A DNA stretch of 64,000 nt from positions 1-64,000 of the forward strand of contig KV419436.1 in the NCBI GenBank assembly GCA_001630475.1, read 5' to 3'. The notes below the pieces were generated by a model. That model made no database searches and was not told the origin of the DNA. It saw nothing but the letters and a program-made list of their open reading frames with translations. Both the position numbers and the translations under genes were made by a program. Shown here one piece after another: positions 1-11,056 of the stretch (within the stretch, counting starts at the first letter, position 1; each line of letters opens with the position of its first letter). The DNA is from Sistotremastrum niveocremeum HHB9708 (Eukaryota > Basidiomycota > Agaricomycetes > Sistotremastrales > Sistotremastraceae).

Positions 1-67
1 CTAACCTAACCTAACCGCTAACCTAACCGCTAACCTAACCTAACCTAACCTAACCTAACCTAACCTA
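1..67. repeat. (CCTAA)n telomere-like tract
   Basis: The window opens with perfect 5-bp CCTAA units, twice interrupted by an extra CG, and a short echo of the same unit recurs near 363-375. On the other strand the unit reads TTAGG, the arthropod-type telomere repeat; most basidiomycetes use TTAGGG. It may be a contig end, an interstitial telomere-like tract, or part of the foreign-looking block that follows. Confidence 0.7.
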
Positions 68-124
68 ATCACCTCCATATAGAAGTGGCTTGCCATAATG
101 GGATACCACAAAGATAACAAAAAA

Positions 125-345
125 TAATTGACAGGGTCCTGAGACTCTCCTCTTTCATATTTCTTATGCCACTTAGCACAGCCACCACTTCCCAAGCCCC
201 TGTGGAAGAATCTCAAGGAGGCCCTAAAATGCATGTGGGGCCATTGTGGGCCCAAACCAGAGGCCTCCACTGTCAAGGCAGGGGGTGCTTTGTTCCTGAA
301 GATTCACTTGCATGTGTCCACATGCTTTCATGCCAGGGGCTATAC
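125..345 (+). repeat. Dispersed repeat, copy A
   Basis: This is one of four diverged copies of the same non-coding repeat within 2.5 kb. Shared blocks include GGTCCTGAGACTCTCC, CTTTCA followed by a gCACAGCC motif, CCCTGTGgAaGAATCTC, and further on GTTCCTGAAG and GCCAgGGGCT. I see no target duplication or coding capacity. The divergence between copies implies an old family. Confidence 0.6.
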
Positions 346-500
346 TGTACTAAAAAAGCCGGCTAACCTAACCTAAGATGAGATGTTTGGGAAATTATTA
401 ATATTCATATTTCTTTTTTTTTTTCTTGGAAAAGGCTTGTGCAAGTCAAGCACAAGTAGTATACCTGAAAGATTTTGACCTGTACCAACTACACCACCAA

Positions 501-521
501 TGGATGATGATGATGATGATG

Positions 522-584
<63 letters not shown>

Positions 585-632
585 GTAATAATAATAATAA
601 TAATAGTAATAATAATAATAGTAATAATAATG
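501..632. repeat. (ATG)n-(AAT)n microsatellite
   Basis: Roughly seven ATG/GAT units run into a long AAT/TAA trinucleotide tract broken only by a few GTA units. Translations through it give poly-Ile, poly-Leu or poly-Tyr, so apparent reading frames here are spurious. Nothing comparable occurs in the fungal part of the window. Confidence 0.95.
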
Positions 633-639
633 GTAATAT

Positions 640-1385
640 AACTTCCTGAGTGAAGATGAGGCAAAATATGATTTCATTGGGAATGTGGGAAGATAAATCC
701 GATAGCTCAAATGCACTGCCAGCAATAGTCAAAATACTTCTGGAGAGCCGGCAATGAAAAAGTGAAAAGTGTGGGAAAGTTCACCAAGGGTCCAGGATAC
801 CCCTACAAGCACCCTGAATACCCTTCTCTGAGATGTGATACCCATACGCAGCACACAATGTGCATAGTGACTGTCTGGTGCTGTGATTGCACATCACAGG
901 GGAGTTGCTTCAGGTTTAAGTATGTGCAAACACTTCAGAATTTTTTTTTCCGAAGCACATGGATCTCGGAATTGCATGAAGTGCTAGTCATCACTATATG
1001 GTTCTCACAAACCTGCTCTTGACAGGTATGTATCATGATTCTCCTTTTCACTGTCCTACTAGGCTCAAGTAGTTGTTCAGTCTTTTCTGGTTGACTTCTT
1101 CTAGGAATTGTGTTGCATTTGTTTCTGAACAGTCCCCTGGATGATCTGAATATACAGAGAGAATAGGAAAATACCTGCCATCAGTGCAATGAGTATTTTA
1201 ATGATGTTTATTTATTTGGTCTGCATATCTTGACACTGTATTATTTTGGACCATCCTTGGACATCATCTTGACTGATGCAAGACCAATCTCAGGCAGGGT
1301 TGTATTCAGTGAGGATCCCAAGATTTTTGACCGACTTCTGAGTCTGCTTCTGAATTGACAAGTTGACATCTCCCCTCTGGCCACC
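640..1385. other. Gene-free stretch in the leading block
   Basis: No credible gene, splice pattern or structured element is visible. The composition is AT-rich and the reading frames are short. It continues the same non-fungal-looking sequence as its flanks. Confidence 0.5.
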
Positions 1386-1389
1386 ACTA

Positions 1390-1540
1390 CTGGGAGGTGG
1401 CTATCCAAAACGGGACACACTAAAAATGAGAAAAATAATCCTTGGGGTCCTGGGAATGTCTTCTATCAGATTTCCTACACTGATCAGCACAGCCACCACT
1501 TTTGCCGTCTCTGTGGAAAGAACTTTACAGGAGCCTTGCA
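1390..1540 (+). repeat. Dispersed repeat, copy B (partial)
   Basis: This partial copy aligns with the 5' part of the other copies: a GGAGGTGGCT start, then cGGGACACaC, GGTCCTGgGA, and CAGCACAGCCaCCaCTTt followed by CTCTGTGGAA. It is truncated before the distal GTTCCTGAAG block. Confidence 0.55.
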
Positions 1541-1574
1541 GCACGCTCAAGCCTGATGTAATGGCTTGGGCATG

Positions 1575-1840
1575 ATTGGAGGTGGCTTCCAAGAACGGGA
1601 CACCCAAATGACATGAAAATTAATCCTCAGGGTCCTGAGACTCTCCTCTTTCAGAATTCCCATGTGGCTTGGCACAGCCCCCGTTTCCCGCGCCCCTGTG
1701 AAGGAATCTCTGTGGAAGCTTCAAATGCTCCTCAGCCTCAGTCAGACGGTCCCACACTCCTGGGTACAAGTCTGCTGGGTTCCTAAAGTGGATATCCTTA
1801 TGTTCTCATGTTCCCACGCCAAGGGCTGCGGTCCGGTCCC
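1575..1840 (+). repeat. Dispersed repeat, copy C
   Basis: This is the best-preserved direct copy. It contains GGAGGTGGCTTCCAAGAACG, GGTCCTGAGACTCTCCTCTT, TGGCTTGGCACAGCCCCC and GAAGGAATCTC in order, and ends near cacGCCAAGGGCTG. It is the inverted counterpart of copy D. Confidence 0.65.
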
Positions 1841-2199
1841 ATGTCTGCGCTCCTGTGCAATGCAACCATTCAGAGCCAGGATCTGTGAGGGATAAACACC
1901 AGGTGTTTTGAGGTGTTCACACCCCCATGGTTTCACCCCACCTATGTCAGAGCATCAAAATGTTTTCGGCATCAAAATGATGTTTTTTGAAAATGATTAT
2001 TTTTATTCTTTTTGAGGCGGTGGGGAAAAGTAATATTTATATTATTTTTCCAAATCTTTTTGAAAAAGGTCTGTTTTGGTCAAGAATGATGTACTGATGG
2101 TCACTGGATGTGTGGAACACCCTGCAGACGCTCAGAGCACACCCTGGGACTCTCATTGTTTGCAGGCTCAGGAAAGACCACCCTCTAGCTCACTCAGAA

Positions 2200-2465
2200 G
2201 TGCCTCTCTTGGCGTGGGAACTTCAGGACCCTTAGTACTTGCATTCAGGAACATCATCCACCCTTTGCCCTGACCGCGGGAACCTCCTATCTGGGCCTAC
2301 ATGCGTTTCGAGGCCCCCTCAGAGATCCTCCCACAGAGGCGCGGGAAATGGGGGCTGTGCCAAGTGGCGTGGGAATTCTGAAAGAGGAGAGTCTCAGGAC
2401 CCTGCGTATCAATTTTCATGTCATTCGGGTGTCTCGTTCTCGGAAGCCCCCTCCATGCACTCACG
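2200..2465 (-). repeat. Dispersed repeat, copy D (inverted)
   Basis: The reverse complement of this stretch closely matches copy C across its first 130 bp (GGAGGGGGCTTCCGAGAACG through the GAGACTCTCC block). It then matches copy A distally (GAGGgGGCCT, GCATGTaGGCCC, GTTCCTGAAtG). Copies C and D form a long inverted pair about 0.6 kb apart. Confidence 0.65.
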
Positions 2466-2737
2466 CAGCCCAGTTTCAAGGTCATTGCCCCTAGGTCTAA
2501 TTTTTTCAGAAGATCCTCGTGATTTGCCCTGATTTCACTGTTTTGCAAATATCTCCTGAACCGCTCCACCGATTTCTTAGCTTTTGATGGATTTGGAATC
2601 AGGGGAATCACAGCTTTCCAACGGTATAGGTTACATGGGGTAAAATGGAAAAATGTGTATGAGCCCCTCATACAAGGTCCCCTAAGATGCGCTCGTGCCA
2701 CGCTGCAAATTCACAGTCAAACATTGCATCGAGTGTT

Positions 2738-3962
2738 TCAAAAGAACAGTGACGGACGGTAATGCAAGATCTCATCCTTCACTTTCGGGTATGTCAGGCT
2801 GAATGAGGAGAATTCTTTCCTGCCGCCGGTATCGTGGGCGAAGCGGAAGAATTGTCTGCACAACCAATCACACAGGACAAGACTAGTCCACGAGATGTTT
2901 GACTGGAGGTGCTGTGAATTGGGGTGCACATAAGGATGAGCTCGGATCCGGATCTAGGTGATCCGGGATCCGAACCTATAGGTAAGCTACATGGCAGACT
3001 CGTCACCCAGAGCCGGACGTGATCCGGACCCTAGGTATCCTATTACCTAATGATCTGGATCCGTGATGAGCCGAACCTACAGGTCGAACCGTAGGTTATA
3101 GGTTTTATATAATAAAAACAATATATATATTATTTACGACTACTTTACATGATTATCAAGATGATTATTACATTATATCAGTGATTACTATGTGATTTTC
3201 GCGACCAAACCCGTAGCTCCAGAGTGCATCTGGGGCTACATCCATCCATCCACCTGTCAATCCATCCCCTATCCCTCTGATTCTCATCTTACTGACGCTA
3301 TTTTGTTGTAGAAACACTCTTGCAGTGTTGTTGAGCGAGGTTGGCGATGAGGAGGGGGGTGAAATCGTTGATGTTCGGTGGTTTGAGGTGCTGGGAGAGG
3401 CCAGAGTGCCCAAGTGCTGAGTTTGAAAACAAGTCGCGTCGTTCGAGTTCGCGCAAACATCGTGTAAATAGATCAAAAATAATAAATATATTAATTAACC
3501 CCGGACCCGACGATCCGGTGCCTCCGAAAACTCAGACCGGGATCCGACCGGGATCCGGGCTGAACGGATCCGGATCGTTCGGATCCAGGTATTGCCGGAT
3601 CCGGATCTGGGTATACTAGGTATACCTGCCCGGAGATCCGGACCCGAGCTCATCCTTAGGTGCACACGACACTCTGCAGCAAATCGGGTGACCAGCGTCT
3701 GGAAGTAGAAGATGGCAACTTGGTCATCAGAGGGCATATGAGATCTCCACAAGTGGAGCTCGGTCAACGGAAAGTAATATAGAGGCGAGAGATTGATGAT
3801 TTCCTCCGGAGCAAGTTTACCCCGAGGAGTCTCGTACCTAACAGTGAGGAGATGACATGCGTCAGAACCTGACGTTCTCATGTTTATGCAATTTTTGATA
3901 ATCACGTCGGAGGAGTCTTTTGATCTATCAGGAACGCTGTACCGAACATTCTTGAGGGAGAC
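2738..3962 (-). pseudogene. Unrecognised fungal gene split by a hAT-like element
   Basis: An open reading frame on the minus strand is interrupted by the element at 2931-3658. The upstream half (3962 down to 3667) carries NVRYSVPDRSKDSS, PLYYFPLTELHLW and LVTRFAAECRV. The downstream half (2930 to 2738) continues HPNSQHLQSN, SWTSLVLCDW and FSLTYPKVKDEI to a TGA. Removing the element plus one copy of the 8-bp duplication (736 bp) brings the two halves back into one frame at ...CRV|HPN..., so the insertion hit a once continuous coding exon. I do not recognise the protein family. The 5' exons are unresolved because an in-frame TGA lies just above 3962, so a splice acceptor is probably nearby. The host gene lies next to the non-fungal-looking block, and its 3' end marks the first sequence that behaves like fungal coding DNA. 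It is probably inactive as it stands. Confidence 0.6.
2931..3658. mobile_element. hAT-like non-autonomous element, 8-bp TSD
   Basis: The element is bounded by inverted repeats of about 25 bp with one mismatch, starting TAAGGATGAGCTCGG at the left and ending CCGAGCTCATCCTTA at the right. It is flanked by a perfect direct 8-bp duplication GGTGCACA (2923-2930 and 3659-3666). Subterminal regions are packed with GGATCCGGATC-type palindromes, as in many hAT elements, and the AT-rich core has no transposase. An 8-bp duplication is the hallmark of the hAT superfamily. It sits inside a coding frame of a host gene. The perfect duplication suggests a fairly recent insertion. Confidence 0.8.
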
Positions 3963-4041
3963 TCATGGAGACAGACGGCTCAATTCAAGGATGTTGGAGA
4001 TTTATTGAGACAAACTCGCTTGATGCATCGTATTGTTGGTA

Positions 4042-4379
4042 CTGTAGTAAATGGACCATTGCGGCGGGGGTAGGGACAGGGGACAGCAAAAACACTCTGC
4101 GGCGACGCGGCAACAGGGTCCGGGACAAGGGACAAAATCTGAAAAAATGCTTTAAAATACAATAAATCGTTGTAATCTAGTTCCTGCTGAGCTGTGAGTG
4201 TTTCGGGGAAGCACAAACAATGCTTTCGCACAATTAGGAACATTTCCAGAATATTTTTCGAATATTTTGATTAATTTCTCATTTATTTACGACTCAGGGG
4301 ACAAGGGACATTTTGAATATTTAGCGGTACGGCGGACCCTGGGGACAGGGGACATGCCGCTATGGTCTATTTACTACAG
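4042..4379. mobile_element. TA-flanked MITE (Tc1/mariner/pogo-like)
   Basis: Inverted ends read CTGTAGTAAATGGACC at the left and, reverse-complemented, CTGTAGTAAATAGACC at the right. The similarity continues through GCGGC and GGGACAGGGGACA. Each end abuts TA (4040-4041 and 4380-4381), the target duplication of Tc1/mariner and pogo elements. At 338 bp it has no coding capacity. It lies less than 50 bp beyond the stop codon of the BRE4-like gene, so it probably forms part of that gene's 3' UTR or terminator region. Confidence 0.75.
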
Positions 4380-4426
4380 TATATGGTTAACGTATCGCTA
4401 AGGAAAACTCGAACTAAAGATTACTT

Positions 4427-7400
4427 TTACCGGTGTTCATCATCACTCTCATCCCCTTCGGCATGCTCAAGACCCCAATGAACCCTATCAAACTCACTCT
4501 TCCATCTGTCATACCCTCTCAACGGAACTTCTCCGCATAGTCTCTTCGTAATCCGATGAACCTCGTCAACAGTCTAAGTGAATATGTTACACATTAGAAC
4601 CGAGCTTCACGAGAAGGGTGAGACTTACAGCAAGTAGATGTGCTACGGAAGTCACAGCGCTCGCATACGCCATGAATTCGAGACTCTGAAGGAATGCGAG
4701 GCCCTCCACTTCTTTAATTAATTCGTCTTGAATTTCTTCTTCCGTTCTCGAAGTGTTGCGTGCGGGAGCGAAGGATCCGTGATAGAAGACTCGTTCGGAT
4801 AATGATTGCGGGAGGACTTGATGAAGGGCGCGACCGGTTTGTAGTGACTGCGATATAGCCGACAAGACCGAAACCATGTCTGTTATCTGTTCAGAGGGTC
4901 AGAAGATAACATCACGAAAACCTCGTTCTCGTGCAAGGACTGACGAAGTGAGGGTTCAGGAACTTCGTCCGGTGTAGTAGCCTCCTTCTCCACTCAACCG
5001 GGAGATTTTGTAATGCGCCGCTTAGCTAGATCGACGATCAGACATCATCCGCAATATCGATGAATCATCTCACCTGCGCAATTGCACCGACCATCTCAAT
5101 CTGCCTCTCCACAAGACTAGCATATTCTTCACTCCTCCAATTCCCTCTATACGCTCCTTCCCATTTAGCCAACTTCACACTTGCCCTCATGCTATACAAC
5201 TTCGTCCCAACATCCAACAACCGCTCTCTGAATTTCGGCGCCCATAACTTGATGAACTCGTCGGAAGGCATCTTGTTGTCCTCTGCGTACATCCATGTTG
5301 ATATGACAGACGTATAGAGTTCAAGAATTTCGAGAAGAGATTTGGAAAGTTGGAGTCGGATAAGGCGACGACCAGATACCGAAGGAAAGAGCATCAGGAT
5401 GAAGGACGCCGCGGAGCCGATCATAACTAGCGTGAATCTCCGCCACGCGACTGGCCATCCAACACCGGGATTTGAGACTAAGGGAAGATGACCGTCGACC
5501 CACGAATAACCCATAATTAACACAAACGTGACCTATGCTTTATCTTCAGTGCATGTTTAAAACGTCGAATACGAAACACGAACGGTGAACATGATAGATT
5601 CGAGCTGATATGGCGAGAAGATCCGGATGAAGAGAAGCGGGACCAGAAACACCCTACCACACAATTAATATTGATAGGCGAAAGTTACATAACACTCACC
5701 CCATCACGGCGGCGATCCCATAAGGTGTCCCGACACCTGTTGGCGCACCGATGTACCAGGCGACAAGGCCAACAACGAGCCCGGCGACGGTAGCACCGAT
5801 TCGACTCACGTAACTGCGATGACGTCATTCAGTCGAACTGAGACACAATGGGATTCGATAGCTTACGCGTGCAGTTGTTCAGACATAGTGACCGTCAGTG
5901 TTGTTTGAGCCATAATGAGCGCCCTTTACGGAAGTCAATGTGGTGTAACTCCAATATATTGGACAGACCATATTCCACGATTTGAATAGTTGAAGACTGG
6001 TCTTCGGTAAATATCGGGCGCAATAGATCAGTCAACGGACACGTACACGCTGTAGAATGGAAGACTTGAGGCAGCCACAGTGCAATAGAGGCAACAACAT
6101 ATTTGAAAATAAACTATTCGGTCGCAAGGCACCGTTCAGTCGAGAATCGTGGACCAAAGAAAATTGTCTTACGATCGCTTCTTTTGTATGACACCAATCC
6201 ATCAACGAATGATACACAGCTCCGATCTTCTGTATAGCATTCGTAGGGGGACTCGAATCCGGATCGAGCTCTGATAACCGATCAGCAGAGTAATAGAGGC
6301 AAAATCAAACGCATTTGACTTACGATAAGTCGAGAAGTCAATGTAACTATCCTCATCTTCGTCTTTCTTATCCTTCTTCTTCTTCTTATCAGGAACAACC
6401 GACGTATTGGGAACATCTCCCGTCTCTCCAAGCCCTTTCGCAGTCGCATCATTCCTCGTATTCAACACATGCCCCAAAGCCCTCAACCCCTTCGGAAACC
6501 ACAGATGATTATGTGTCCTCTTCTTCCGCGTCGCCTCGATCCTCTCCAACAAATCCATGATACTCCCCGCAGTCCACAAAAGATTCGAGGCGAAAGTGAC
6601 GGATACGAATAGATTTCGTAAAGGAAGCCTCTTCACTCTCGAATGAACAGAGCCGGGAGTGACGGATTCCTTTAAGATATGTCTAAAAGGACCGAGAATC
6701 ATCCCCGGTCCTTCACCCGAAAATTCCGCAATAGCAGCGCGAAGACTCTCGATCTTCTCCGAAAGAATAGAGGTGGCTTGCATCTCTTCGTCGTCTTCTT
6801 TCTTCGCCGAAGGCCCCATTCCGGTGATCGCTAAGGTCGAGTTTCTGGAATTGCTCCATTTCAAGACCGTTTCGGCTTCTTTGATTGCGTCGATACAGGC
6901 GGCACGGAGTTTCATTGTGGCATCGCGGACGATCGGATTGACGTCTGTCGTGCGAACGAGATGGGTTTCTTCGGCGTGTCGATCTGCTCGAAGGAGGTGA
7001 CGGAGGAGGTGCGAATCAGCTGTCGGATCGACTTCCGGGGCGAGTTTCGACGATGAAGGTGTTCTTGAGACGGTCCTCGTAGAAGGAGATGAACCGCTCC
7101 AATACGGAGATCCGAGGAGACGAGCATAGGATTGGAGGCCGACTAAGAGCTGAATGAATGAAGGGCGACGTGAAGGAGTATACTACTCACTGATCTTCGT
7201 ACATAACCGCCAGAAGTCGGGTTCAAGTTCCTGTACAGAAAAGAGTCAGATTATGCGATGAGGACCATTTCGAGTACGGACCTTGACGTCGTCTCCACTC
7301 CACTTGCTATATCTGAATTCGAGTGACAATAAAGGAGTCTTTGCAGACACTAGAGAATAAATTAATCTTGAGAGCGGGTGGAACGTCTGTCATGCTTACG

Positions 7401-8572
7401 AGCTTGATATTTGGCTAGCATCAACTCTTTCTTCGCGACGATGCGATCACCCAATTCAGAACCAGGTGTAAGCTCCCCAGCATTCGGATCGGCCCCCAAT
7501 ACGTCTTCTTGTATTTCGATCAAGTCGCGATAAAATCCGAGCATAGTCACACCATCGTTCAGCCATTGATGACTCAAGGTCTCGGGGAAGATGAAGAAGG
7601 TCACGACCAAGGCGATGGCGGTGAAGGATGCAACGGATTCAAGGAATGAGTTGAGGATGGTATACTGCGCGAAGGGGAATAGGGGACCGTAGCTCTATAG
7701 ACGAAGACGATGAGGCGAAGGAACGAAACGAAATAATGGTGAGGGACATACACAGAAAATGTCGATGAAGATGGTGAGATAGAGTGACATCAGGGCCAGT
7801 TTGGGATAATAGGCGCGGACGAAGGCTGCAATGAAAGTCCCGACGGCGAGGAACGCGCCGAACATTATCGTAGATCTGCGGTAGATATAAGCTAACATTT
7901 GCTTCTTTTGAACGGAAGACGTACTTGGTATCCAGAAATTGACCTTTGAAGATGCTGATCTGAAACAGCGCATCGGGATTCGCTAGTCCTGCGACACTTG
8001 GCCCAAAATCAATATTCGTCCGAAGAGAGATAAGGGTGCGACCGACGATGACTTGACCGTCTGCAGCTCTTGCGCGGTCTGGACTTGATCACGTACAGCC
8101 AACGCAGCTTTCATAGCAGCGGCGCCGAGACCCCAACCCAGGAGACATCCAAAGATCAAAGTGATCATGACCTAGGCACGACGTCTAGGGGTGAGAATGG
8201 CGTGGACGTGAAACAGGGCACGGTACGCACGAGGATGAACAACTGGGCGGGGAGAGATGGGGGCATGATAAGGCTGACCATGCAGACGAAGAAAGCTCTG
8301 AAGACGACATTAGAACACGAATTTCGAGCAAGATGTTCGACGTACGCATTTCCGTAAATCTTGAGTGTCTTATTCGGCAGAATCAAAACGAACGAAGCCC
8401 AGGACGCGATCCAACATCTTAGTAAGAGCTTCCAGGACGCAGGGGATTTGAGGTTCCTCATAACCCAGTCGGGTACCCAGCTCGTCTTGGCTTTCTTCAC
8501 TGGAACGGTCGAACCATTACCGGCAGGCGAACTTGAAGTGCCCATGGTGGACGCGTTCTTCTCGTCAGCCAT
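4427..8572 (-). CDS. BRE4/DUF2421-like multi-pass membrane protein
   Basis: This is a multi-exon minus-strand gene. The start is the ATG of MADEKNASTM at 8572 and the stop follows ...EGDESDDEHR at 4427. Exon 1 encodes the typical opening (SWVPDWVMRNL, WKLLLRCWIASWASFVLILP). Later exons carry membrane segments (IFGCLLGWGLGAAAMKAALA, FLAVGTFIAAFVRAYYPKLAL, SRIGATVAGLVVGLVAWYIG) and long cytosolic helical regions (EAETVLKWSN; a Lys/Asp-rich linker KKKKKDKKDEDED). The layout of two membrane domains separated by a soluble region matches fungal proteins assigned to the putative ER transporter N-terminal family, FUSC-like and BRE4 families (Pfam PF10337, PF13515, PF10334), related to aromatic acid exporters. 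The substrate is unknown. Introns are short with GTRNGT donors, for example the donor after 8346 and the last intron between about 4575 and 4629. A TATA-like TATATATA lies about 40 bp upstream of the start. Confidence 0.85.
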
Positions 8573-9284
8573 GCGAGAAGGTGATGGATGGGATAGGGTG
8601 GGAGTAGCGTATATATACCCAGTATTGGCTGTTCAGACCTTCAGGCCCACGAGAGAGATGGAATGACAGCAATGGAGCTCGACCGCACGCACGAAGAAGC
8701 AGTTTCAAAATAAGCGCTGGCGGGCTTCGGCAACAGACTGGCCGTCCGGGGCCGATTGACTCCAACACGTGCAAATAGGCCCGCGTATGCCGAATTGAGT
8801 CAGCATCCCTACGTAATTCACCCTTTCAAGTCGCTTGTTGTCAAGGCTCATCGTTGTGCATCGCGCGATTCGCACTCCAACTCTTACAATAAGTGTGATG
8901 GTAGACAGGTAGTCTTTCTTTTGTTCGGGTGGTAAATGTACAGGAGGAGATGGAGGGGGTCTATCAGTACATTATAATAAGAAAAGGAGTATAAGATTAG
9001 GCGGATAGAGGATAGGGAGTAAAAACGATGCTCGAACAGCGGAAAGCATAGCAAGAGCGATGAAGATCCAGAAGAAAACAACAAAGAAAAAGAGTTCGTC
9101 CCAGACGTCAGTCTAGTGGTGAGAAGAGCGTGAAAAGCGTTCGGGTCGTCTAGCGATGCCGTGAAAAGGAAGGAATAATTAGGAGGAGGACGGAGAATGT
9201 AATCGGAAAGGAAGACGTGAAGAGAACTTGAATTTGAGGAAGGAATCCATCGTCGACGGCGAGACAATAAGACGGTAGTGATGT
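8573..9284. other. Intergenic, no gene seen
   Basis: This is the spacer between the BRE4-like gene start and the 3' end of the arrestin-like gene. Apart from the TATA-like stretch near 8608-8617, which serves the BRE4-like gene, I see only low-complexity purine-rich sequence and short spurious frames. Confidence 0.5.
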
Positions 9285-10918
9285 TCATCGGTATCCGAGA
9301 CCGTATCCAACAAGAGCCATATTATCTTCATCCTCCGCACTCCATTTCGGATGTTTAGCAATAGCAGGCGCAACGGCTCCAGAAGGAGCATACGACCTCG
9401 GTCGAGGTCCGTGCGCATAATCCGCCGTCACATCAATAGATTGAGTGAACAACGGATCGGAATTCGAAGGCACGAATCCGGAGGCTCGAGGTGGCAAGAC
9501 GACAATAGAATACTATATCATCGAAGTTGAAATTAGTATCACCGTCGATTGAAAGAGAGATGAATAAGAACGTACGCGAACGGCTGCGCCCTGAAACTCG
9601 AAGCTGGGAGTCAAGCTTCGACTGAGTTTGAGTTCGGAGTGGATCACACGACGATGTCTCGCTTGCTGAGACGATGAAGCAGGCCAACATACTCCCATCG
9701 CCAAACAACTCGCCGTGCTCGTCCTTGAAGTCTTCAACTTCAACTTCGAGCCCGAGCTGACCATTCGAACGAGACAAACTTGGAGGCGAGAGGGCGACGC
9801 GAGAAGATCGAGAACTTGGGAGGATGAGCTTTCGAGGATGAGTTGGATGGGGATGATGGATCCACGAGTATAGACGAGCTATAAATCCTATTAGTAATTC
9901 TCTGAAGGCGAAGTTGGAATACTCACCGGTTCAGCGAGAGCGAATGAACAATACATCTCGACAGGCTGCTTCCCAAACATCGTTCCGAGAACAGGGACAG
10001 TTCTATGAACAAGCCAACCATCGCGATCAGCTTCAGGTCCGGGAGGTGGAGTACGCTCGCGGTAGGCAATCTGTCTCATGATAGACAAGGTGGGGGGTTT
10101 ACGACGAGGAAGAATACCGATCTCTTGACGCAAGCTTAAACAGATGATACATGATCAGACCCCGATCGCAAGCAGCATCGACAAGAAACGTACGTATCAT
10201 CGGTCCTCAACAACCCCGACTTGATGACTAAGCCAATCTGATAAACCAAGACGAAAGGTGTCGTCGCATCTCTGAAGTGAGGGGGAAGACCATAACTAGC
10301 ACCATCTGCACCAGGCGCTGCAGATCCCTTCACCGTCGTCGGAAGACAGATTCTGAAATCCCACGAATAGCTTCCACTGAATTTCCCCTTATATTCCTTA
10401 GTCGACGAAGGCGAAGATCCGTCGTGACTGGCATTCGCTCGAGGATCGCCGAAGGAGGGTTTCCACAGCGTCAGATTCTCATTGAGAAAGTACAGACCAG
10501 CTGCGTCATTCTCCATTCGGTCTTGATTGATCGACTCCTGATTGGATACGCGTCCGCGAACCTGTCATCGGCGAAGACGAATAAGGATCCTGACGATGAG
10601 GAAGAGGAGATGAAGACGCACCCATACAGAAACCTGATGAATCAAAGCCTCTTTCGGCAAGTCCAGCTCAACCGACCCATTTATAACATCGCCATCACGA
10701 AAGACAGGGAATCTAGCCGCCGAATCGGGTCGACTATCAACCCTCAAGAACGCCCATTCTCTGTTCTTCTTGTCTGCGAGAACAAAGGTATGTCTCGTAG
10801 GAGGCTTCACAGAGCGTCGGTTGCGTCGAGCAGTGTAGGCTGGGAGTTCTTCGTAATCGGAATACGAGTCTTCGTCGTAAGGGGGAGTCGTAGTGGGTGA
10901 ATAGTCTAGGAAAGCCAT
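9285..10918 (-). CDS. Arrestin-like N-terminal domain protein
   Basis: This minus-strand gene has at least four introns. The chosen start is the ATG of MAFLDYSPTTTPPYD at 10918; an in-frame ATG at 11056 is possible but adds an unconserved leader. The first exon contains RHTFVLADKKNREWAFLRV and the strand pattern DGDVINGSVELDLPKEALIHQVSVWV, typical of the arrestin N-lobe. Following exons carry FLNENLTLWKPSFGDPR, GKFSGSYSWDFRICLP and FVLVYQIGLVIKSGLLRTDD, then MRQIAYRERTPPPGPEADRDGW, then RRVIHSELKLSR. The C-terminus ends YGLGYR. Basidiomycete alpha-arrestin-like proteins share this order of motifs and act as adaptors in membrane protein trafficking and ubiquitination. No PY motif is evident in the part I can read, so partner recruitment is unclear. 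Confidence 0.75.
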
Positions 10919-11056
10919 GTCGATTGGATATGTAAGCTGGAGGGGAAGTGGCAAAGAAAGTGATGTTGGATCGTAGTCGGAGAGACGAGTGCGGTGGTCG
11001 TTGAAGCAAGTGGCAAGAGATGGAGAGAAAGAAGAATTGGGGATCTGTATCGCCAC

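Noticed and set aside
373-732. Long frames with poly-Leu, poly-Ile or poly-Tyr
   Set aside because: They are translations of the AAT/ATG microsatellite on both strands, with no coding context.
3168-3619. Two frames inside the hAT-like element that might be a transposase
   Set aside because: Both are about 100 residues or less, overlap on opposite strands and show no DDE or BED-type features; the element is non-autonomous.
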